A stretch of DNA of 64,000 nucleotides from Shewanella electrica (GTDB taxonomy: Bacteria; Pseudomonadota; Gammaproteobacteria; Enterobacterales; Shewanellaceae): the NCBI RefSeq assembly GCF_022321485.1, contig NZ_JAKOGG010000003.1, positions 425,102 through 489,101 of the forward strand, written 5' to 3'. Every line of letters starts with the position of its first letter. The stretch's first letter is position 1. The position numbers and the translations under genes are program-made. The notes below the pieces were generated by a model. That model had not been told where the DNA came from and did no database searches. It saw nothing but the letters and a program-made list of their open reading frames with translations. Shown here in pieces: positions 59,935-64,000 of the stretch.

Positions 59935-59978
59935 GTTTCTAACGTGTTTGATTCTTTCCAATGAAACACGTTAGAAAC
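59935..59978. terminator. Perfect 15-base inverted repeat after hemY
   Basis: GTTTCTAACGTGTTT pairs perfectly with AAACACGTTAGAAAC around a 14-base loop. No T-run follows, so it may be a binding site or mRNA-stabilising hairpin rather than a classic terminator. Confidence 0.6.
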
Positions 59979-60501
59979 AAAGCGTGACCTAGACGCTGTT
60001 GGTCTTTGGCGTTTAATTTTTGTTCCAGTCAAATGCGTTATGGACAAAGCACGGCCTGCGACACTTAGTCAACCAAACAAGCCGACTGAAACCACATTCA
60101 GCATGGGTTTACATCAACCAACCGCCCGCTCGCGCAGTGCTGAAAACGTTCATCCGCCTCGTGAAACCTAACCTCCCTAACAGCTTCTGCGCGATGCCAC
60201 CATTCAACCTCATCGATACGCGATATCTATCACTAAATGATATAAGAATGTGACACCTTAGACGTAAGCCATTTTTTTGAGCAAAAACTCTTATAAATAA
60301 TGTACTAAATTTATACAGATTTATGATATAGCATTGATTCTATTGATTTTGTTTAAATGTCAAAAAATTGACTTCCCATCTATACTCCCCTACTATTGTC
60401 GTAATTTTCGTAACTACGCGTTGTGGTTGTTTACGCGCCTGTAACAAACATCGTAAAAGCTCAGCTCTTAACCAAATTGAGCATGAGTAGTAGGGGTCAG
60501 T
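59979..60501 (+). promoter_or_regulatory. Upstream region of the giant adhesin gene
   Basis: 520 bases without a gene. A good promoter is visible: TTGACT at 60368-60373, a 17-base spacer and TACTAT at 60391-60396, leaving a leader of about 100 bases. In the leader a GCTCA/TGAGC hairpin (60459-60482) ends about 20 bases before the start and could affect ribosome access. The dispersed repeat copy at 60038-60084 is in the left part. Confidence 0.6.
60038..60084 (+). repeat. Dispersed repeat, copy 2
   Basis: Counterpart of 44605-44652 with the shared core CTTAGTCAAC. Neither copy is inside a gene. Confidence 0.5.
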
Positions 60502-63500
60502 ATGAACACAGTTACCATCCAACAAAGCGGTCAAATCAAAGGCATCAACGGACAAATTTCTATCGTCGAAAATGGTCAACCAAGGCCATTGCGTGACGGT
60601 GAAATTGTGCCAGCTGGTGCACAATTGATCGTCGCAGATAATGCTCGTGCTGAACTGCTCGCCCAAGATGGGAGCTTGCTGACGTTGGATGAAAGTGGCG
60701 CCGCAGCGGCTCTGCAGTTGGATCTTGGTGCTGCTACAGGTGGTGCCACCGATGCTGAAATTGCCGAGCTGCAAGCACTGATCGCCTCGGGTGAAGACCC
60801 AACCGCTAACCTGCCTGAAACCGCGGCAGGTGGTAACTTGGCTAACCAAGGTGACTCAGGCTATGTTGACGTGAGCCGCGATGGCGCCGAAGTGCTGGCC
60901 GCATCAGGCTACGACACTGGCACCTTTGCCACCACTGCCGACACCCCGACCGACACGACCGAAGTTCCTTTTGAGTTAGCCGTACAGACCGCAAACGATA
61001 CCAACACTATCGATGAAGATACTGTAGCCACCGGTAATGTGTTGACCAACGATACCAGCAATGGTGTTGATCTCACCGTGGTCGGTTTTACCGTTGATGG
61101 CACTACCTTCGCAGCCAACGATACTGCTACGCTGGAATCCGGCACACTGACCCTTAATGCCGACGGCAGCTACACTTTCACACCAACAGAAAATTGGAAT
61201 GGCACCGTACCAGTGGTGACCTACACCACGAACACCGGAGATAGCGCCACCCTGACCATCGTTGTGACCCCAGTTAATGATGCGCCAGTATTAGCCCCGG
61301 ACGTTGGCACAGTGGATGAAGACGCTACTTTAACTGTTGGCGTATTAGACGGCGTACTGAGCAACGATACCGATGTGGATGGCGATGCCCTCAGCGTCAC
61401 CGGTATTTTGAGCGGCACCACTGGCACCGCCACCGCAGTTGTGGATGGCACAGCCACGGTGATCACTAACAGCTACGGTACGCTGACCATCAATAGCGAT
61501 GGCAGCTACAGCTTTGCGGCTACTGGCGACGCGTCACAAGCCTTGGCCGCTGGCGCGACCGCCCAGACCGTATTTACCTACACCGCCACTGATGGCACTG
61601 ACTCACTCACTAGCACCTTAACCATCACCATCACCGGCACCAACGATGCGCCAGTGTTGTCACCTGATGTGGGCGCAGTGGATGAAGATGCCACCCTGAC
61701 TGTCGCAGCGGCACAAGGCGTACTGAGCAACGATACCGATGTGGATGGCGATGCCCTCAGCGTCACCGGTATTTTGAGCGGCACCACCGGCACCGCCACA
61801 GCGGTAGTGGATGGCGCGGCCACAGTGATCACTAACAACTACGGTACGCTGACCATCAATAGCGACGGCAGCTACAGCTTTGCCGCTACTGGCGCCGCGT
61901 CACAAGCGTTGGCCACTGGCGTGACCGCGCAAACCGTATTTACCTACACCGCCACTGATGGCACTGAATCACTCACTAGCACCTTAACCATCACCATTAC
62001 TGGCACCAACGATGCGCCAGTGCTGCAACCTGATGTGGGCGCAGTGGATGAAGACGCCACCCTGACTGTCGCAGCGGCACAAGGCGTACTGAGCAACGAT
62101 ACCGATGTGGATGGTGATGCCCTCAGCGTCACCGGTATTTTGAGCGGCACCACCGGCACCGCCACAGCGGTAGTAGATGGCGCGGCCACAGTGATCACTA
62201 ACGATTACGGTACGCTGACCATCAATAGCGACGGCAGCTACAGCTTTGCCGCTACTGGCGCCGCGTCACAAGCGTTGGCCACTGGCGTGACCGCGCAAAC
62301 CGTATTTACCTACACCGCCACTGATGGCACTGAATCACTCACTAGCACCTTAACCATCACCATTACTGGCACCAACGATGCGCCAGTGCTGTCTCCAGAT
62401 GTGGGCGCAGTGGATGAAGACGCCACCCTGACTGTCACAGCGGCACAAGGCGTACTGAGCAACGATACCGATGTGGATGGTGATGCCCTCAGCGTCACCG
62501 GTATTTTGAGCGGCACCACCGGCACCGCCACAGCGGTAGTGGATGGCGCGGCCACAGTGATCACTAACAACTACGGTACGCTGACCATCAATAGCGATGG
62601 CAGCTACAGCTTTGCCGCTACTGGCGCCGCGTCACAAGCGTTGGCAGCGGGCGTGACCGCGCAAACCGTATTTACCTACACCGCCACTGATGGCACTGAA
62701 TCACTCACCAGCACCTTAACCATCACCATTACTGGCACCAACGATGCGCCAGTGCTGCAACCTGATGTGGGCGCAGTGGATGAAGATGCCACCCTGACTG
62801 TCGCAGCGGCACAAGGCGTACTGAGCAACGATACCGACGTGGATGGTGATGCCCTCAGCGTCACCGGTATTTTGAGCGGCACCACCGGCACCGCCACGGC
62901 GGTAGTAGATGGCGCGGCCACAGTGATCACTAACAACTACGGTACGCTGACCATCAATAGCGACGGCAGCTACAGCTTTGCCGCCACTGGCGCCGCGTCA
63001 CAAGCGTTGGCAGCGGGCGTGACCGCGCAAACCGTATTTACCTACACCGCCACTGATGGCACCGCACCACTCACTAGCACCTTAACCATCACCATTACTG
63101 GCACCAACGATGCGCCAGTGTTGCGACCTGATGTGGGCGCAGTGCATGAAGATGCCACCCTGATCGTGGCGGCGGAAGACGGCGTACTGAGCAACGATAC
63201 CGACGTGGATGGCGATGGCCTCAGCGTCACCGGTATTTTGAGCGGCACCAGCGGCACCGCCACGGCGGTCGTGGATGGCGCAGCCACCGTGCTCACTAAC
63301 AGCTACGGTACGCTGACCATCAATAGCGATGGCAGCTACCGCTTTGCGGCTACTGGCGCGGCATCACAAGCCTTGGCGACCGACGAAACTGCCCAGACCG
63401 TATTTACCTACACCGCCACTGATGGCACTGAATCACTCACTAGCACCTTAACCATCACCATTACCGGCACAGATGATGGCGTTAGTCTCACTGGTCTTGA

Positions 63501-64000
63501 TATGGCAGGCGGAGAGATAAACGTTGACGAAGCGAATCTGCCGGGTGGAAGTGCTGAAAATGATGCACTGCTAACCCAAACTGGCGTGTTTAGTTTTGAC
63601 ACCATTGATGGTCTGCAAACACTGACTGTCCATGGTCAAGATTTCACACTGGCTCAGTTACAGGCACTCAATACCGCAGGCGGCAACGTCACTATTGATA
63701 CACCGCAAGGTAGCCTGACCTTAACGGGCTTTACTGGTTCAATTGCTGGCGGAACAGTAAGTTACAGTTACACTCTCGATAGCGCCGTGGTCAATGCTGC
63801 TGGTGCAGATAGCTTTACTGAAAGTCTAACGGTCTCTGTTACCGACACTGATAACAGTGTTGCTAACGGCTCACTGGATATCGTCATTGCTGATGATGTT
63901 CCAACCATTGCTGTGGCAGTCGGCAACGATGAAGTCGTCGAAGGACAAACACTGACGGGGACATGGAGTGGCACCGAAGGGGCTGATGGTATGCAGTCTC
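60502..64000 (+). CDS. bpfA: Giant type I-secreted biofilm adhesin, BpfA/LapA type (3' end beyond window)
   Basis: Cell-surface adhesin held in the outer membrane by an N-terminal retention module and released when LapG-type protease cuts it. The frame is open for over 1,166 codons to the window edge. Residues 1-130 form the retention module, and T107-A108-A109-G110 is the LapG-type TAAG motif. After a divergent cadherin-like domain (about 155-260), six tandem 122-residue cadherin/VCBS-type repeats follow (61288-63483), then a different Ig-like region. GGGG sits before the ATG. Its place after hemY matches S. oneidensis bpfA. The C-terminal secretion signal is out of view. Confidence 0.9.
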   Translation, partial: MNTVTIQQSGQIKGINGQISIVENGQPRPLRDGEIVPAGAQLIVADNARAELLAQDGSLLTLDESGAAAALQLDLGAATGGATDAEIAELQALIASGEDPTANLPETAAGGNLANQGDSGYVDVSRDGAEVLAASGYDTGTFATTADTPTDTTEVPFELAVQTANDTNTIDEDTVATGNVLTNDTSNGVDLTVVGFTVDGTTFAANDTATLESGTLTLNADGSYTFTPTENWNGTVPVVTYTTNTGDSATLTIVVTPVNDAPVLAPDVGTVDEDATLTVGVLDGVLSNDTDVDGDALSVTGILSGTTGTATAVVDGTATVITNSYGTLTINSDGSYSFAATGDASQALAAGATAQTVFTYTATDGTDSLTSTLTITITGTNDAPVLSPDVGAVDEDATLTVAAAQGVLSNDTDVDGDALSVTGILSGTTGTATAVVDGAATVITNNYGTLTINSDGSYSFAATGAASQALATGVTAQTVFTYTATDGTESLTSTLTITITGTNDAPVLQPDVGAVDEDATLTVAAAQGVLSNDTDVDGDALSVTGILSGTTGTATAVVDGAATVITNDYGTLTINSDGSYSFAATGAASQALATGVTAQTVFTYTATDGTESLTSTLTITITGTNDAPVLSPDVGAVDEDATLTVTAAQGVLSNDTDVDGDALSVTGILSGTTGTATAVVDGAATVITNNYGTLTINSDGSYSFAATGAASQALAAGVTAQTVFTYTATDGTESLTSTLTITITGTNDAPVLQPDVGAVDEDATLTVAAAQGVLSNDTDVDGDALSVTGILSGTTGTATAVVDGAATVITNNYGTLTINSDGSYSFAATGAASQALAAGVTAQTVFTYTATDGTAPLTSTLTITITGTNDAPVLRPDVGAVHEDATLIVAAEDGVLSNDTDVDGDGLSVTGILSGTSGTATAVVDGAATVLTNSYGTLTINSDGSYRFAATGAASQALATDETAQTVFTYTATDGTESLTSTLTITITGTDDGVSLTGLDMAGGEINVDEANLPGGSAENDALLTQTGVFSFDTIDGLQTLTVHGQDFTLAQLQALNTAGGNVTIDTPQGSLTLTGFTGSIAGGTVSYSYTLDSAVVNAAGADSFTESLTVSVTDTDNSVANGSLDIVIADDVPTIAVAVGNDEVVEGQTLTGTWSGTEGADGMQS
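61288..63483 (+). repeat. Six tandem 366-base repeats within the adhesin gene
   Basis: Unit starts at 61288, 61654, 62020, 62386, 62752 and 63118, each exactly 366 bases (122 codons). Units carry GVLSNDTDVDGDALSVTGIL and the ending TITGTNDAP. Units 2 to 5 are nearly identical at DNA level; units 1 and 6 are more diverged. Long antisense frames recurring every 366 bases here are shadows. Confidence 0.95.

Noticed and set aside
60340-60849. 169-codon minus frame across the adhesin start
   Set aside because: It covers the promoter and conserved retention module of the adhesin in antisense; no family.
61221-63605. Series of 65-86-codon minus frames every 366 bases
   Set aside because: They repeat because the adhesin repeat does; codon bias explains the absence of antisense stops.

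Overview
The window looks like chromosomal DNA of a Shewanella species (Gammaproteobacteria). The case rests on gene order known from Shewanella oneidensis (fis-dusB-prmA next to a Wolinella-type frdCAB, and lysA-cyaY-cyaA-hemCDXY followed by a giant BpfA-type adhesin), on periplasmic multiheme cytochromes and flavocytochrome-like reductases, and on a Fur-controlled siderophore receptor. No rRNA or tRNA gene was seen.

Layout. 1-3423: quinol:fumarate reductase frdCAB on the minus strand, with frdB cut by the left edge. 3796-6174: prmA and dusB-fis. 6180-9350: a small accessory patch with a hipBA toxin-antitoxin pair and its palindromic operators, a degenerate one-spacer type I-F CRISPR-like mini-array and a PagL-type lipid A deacylase. 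9384-17183: an MFS exporter, then an exported molybdenum hydroxylase module (triheme cytochrome c, 2Fe-2S subunit, Mo subunit) with its XdhC and MocA-like maturation genes. 17229-20860: a split flavoprotein/tetraheme cytochrome reductase, bordered by two copies of a MITE-like repeat, one abutting a DUF4234 membrane protein. 21452-28443: DJ-1/PfpI protein, two diguanylate cyclases, several uncharacterised secreted proteins and a Fur-box-preceded small Cys-rich protein. 28445-36619: guanine deaminase, a divergent BCCT carrier, an M24 peptidase, a DUF885 peptidase and a permease. 36815-41575: Fur box, FepA-like receptor and three membrane genes of the DUF3649/PepSY/DUF3325 type. 41808-48179: DUF945 protein, glycerol dehydrogenase, a divergent lysR/padC pair, a GntR regulator and a HupE-like protein. 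48336-59922: housekeeping block yigB-xerC-DUF484-dapF-lysA-lptM (minus), cyaY (plus), cyaA (minus), hemC-hemD-hemX-hemY (plus). 60502-64000: the start of a giant repetitive type I-secreted adhesin that runs off the right edge.

How the genes fit together. Much of the window serves anaerobic or periplasmic redox life: fumarate respiration, a second flavin reductase of unknown substrate, and a molybdoenzyme passing electrons to cytochrome c. The siderophore receptor cluster handles iron supply. The haem genes would feed the many cytochromes, and cyaA beside them carries a strong CRP-like site in the shared promoter region. The adhesin carries a LapG-type cleavage motif, and the two GGDEF proteins are possible (unproven) sources of the c-di-GMP that controls such adhesins in relatives.
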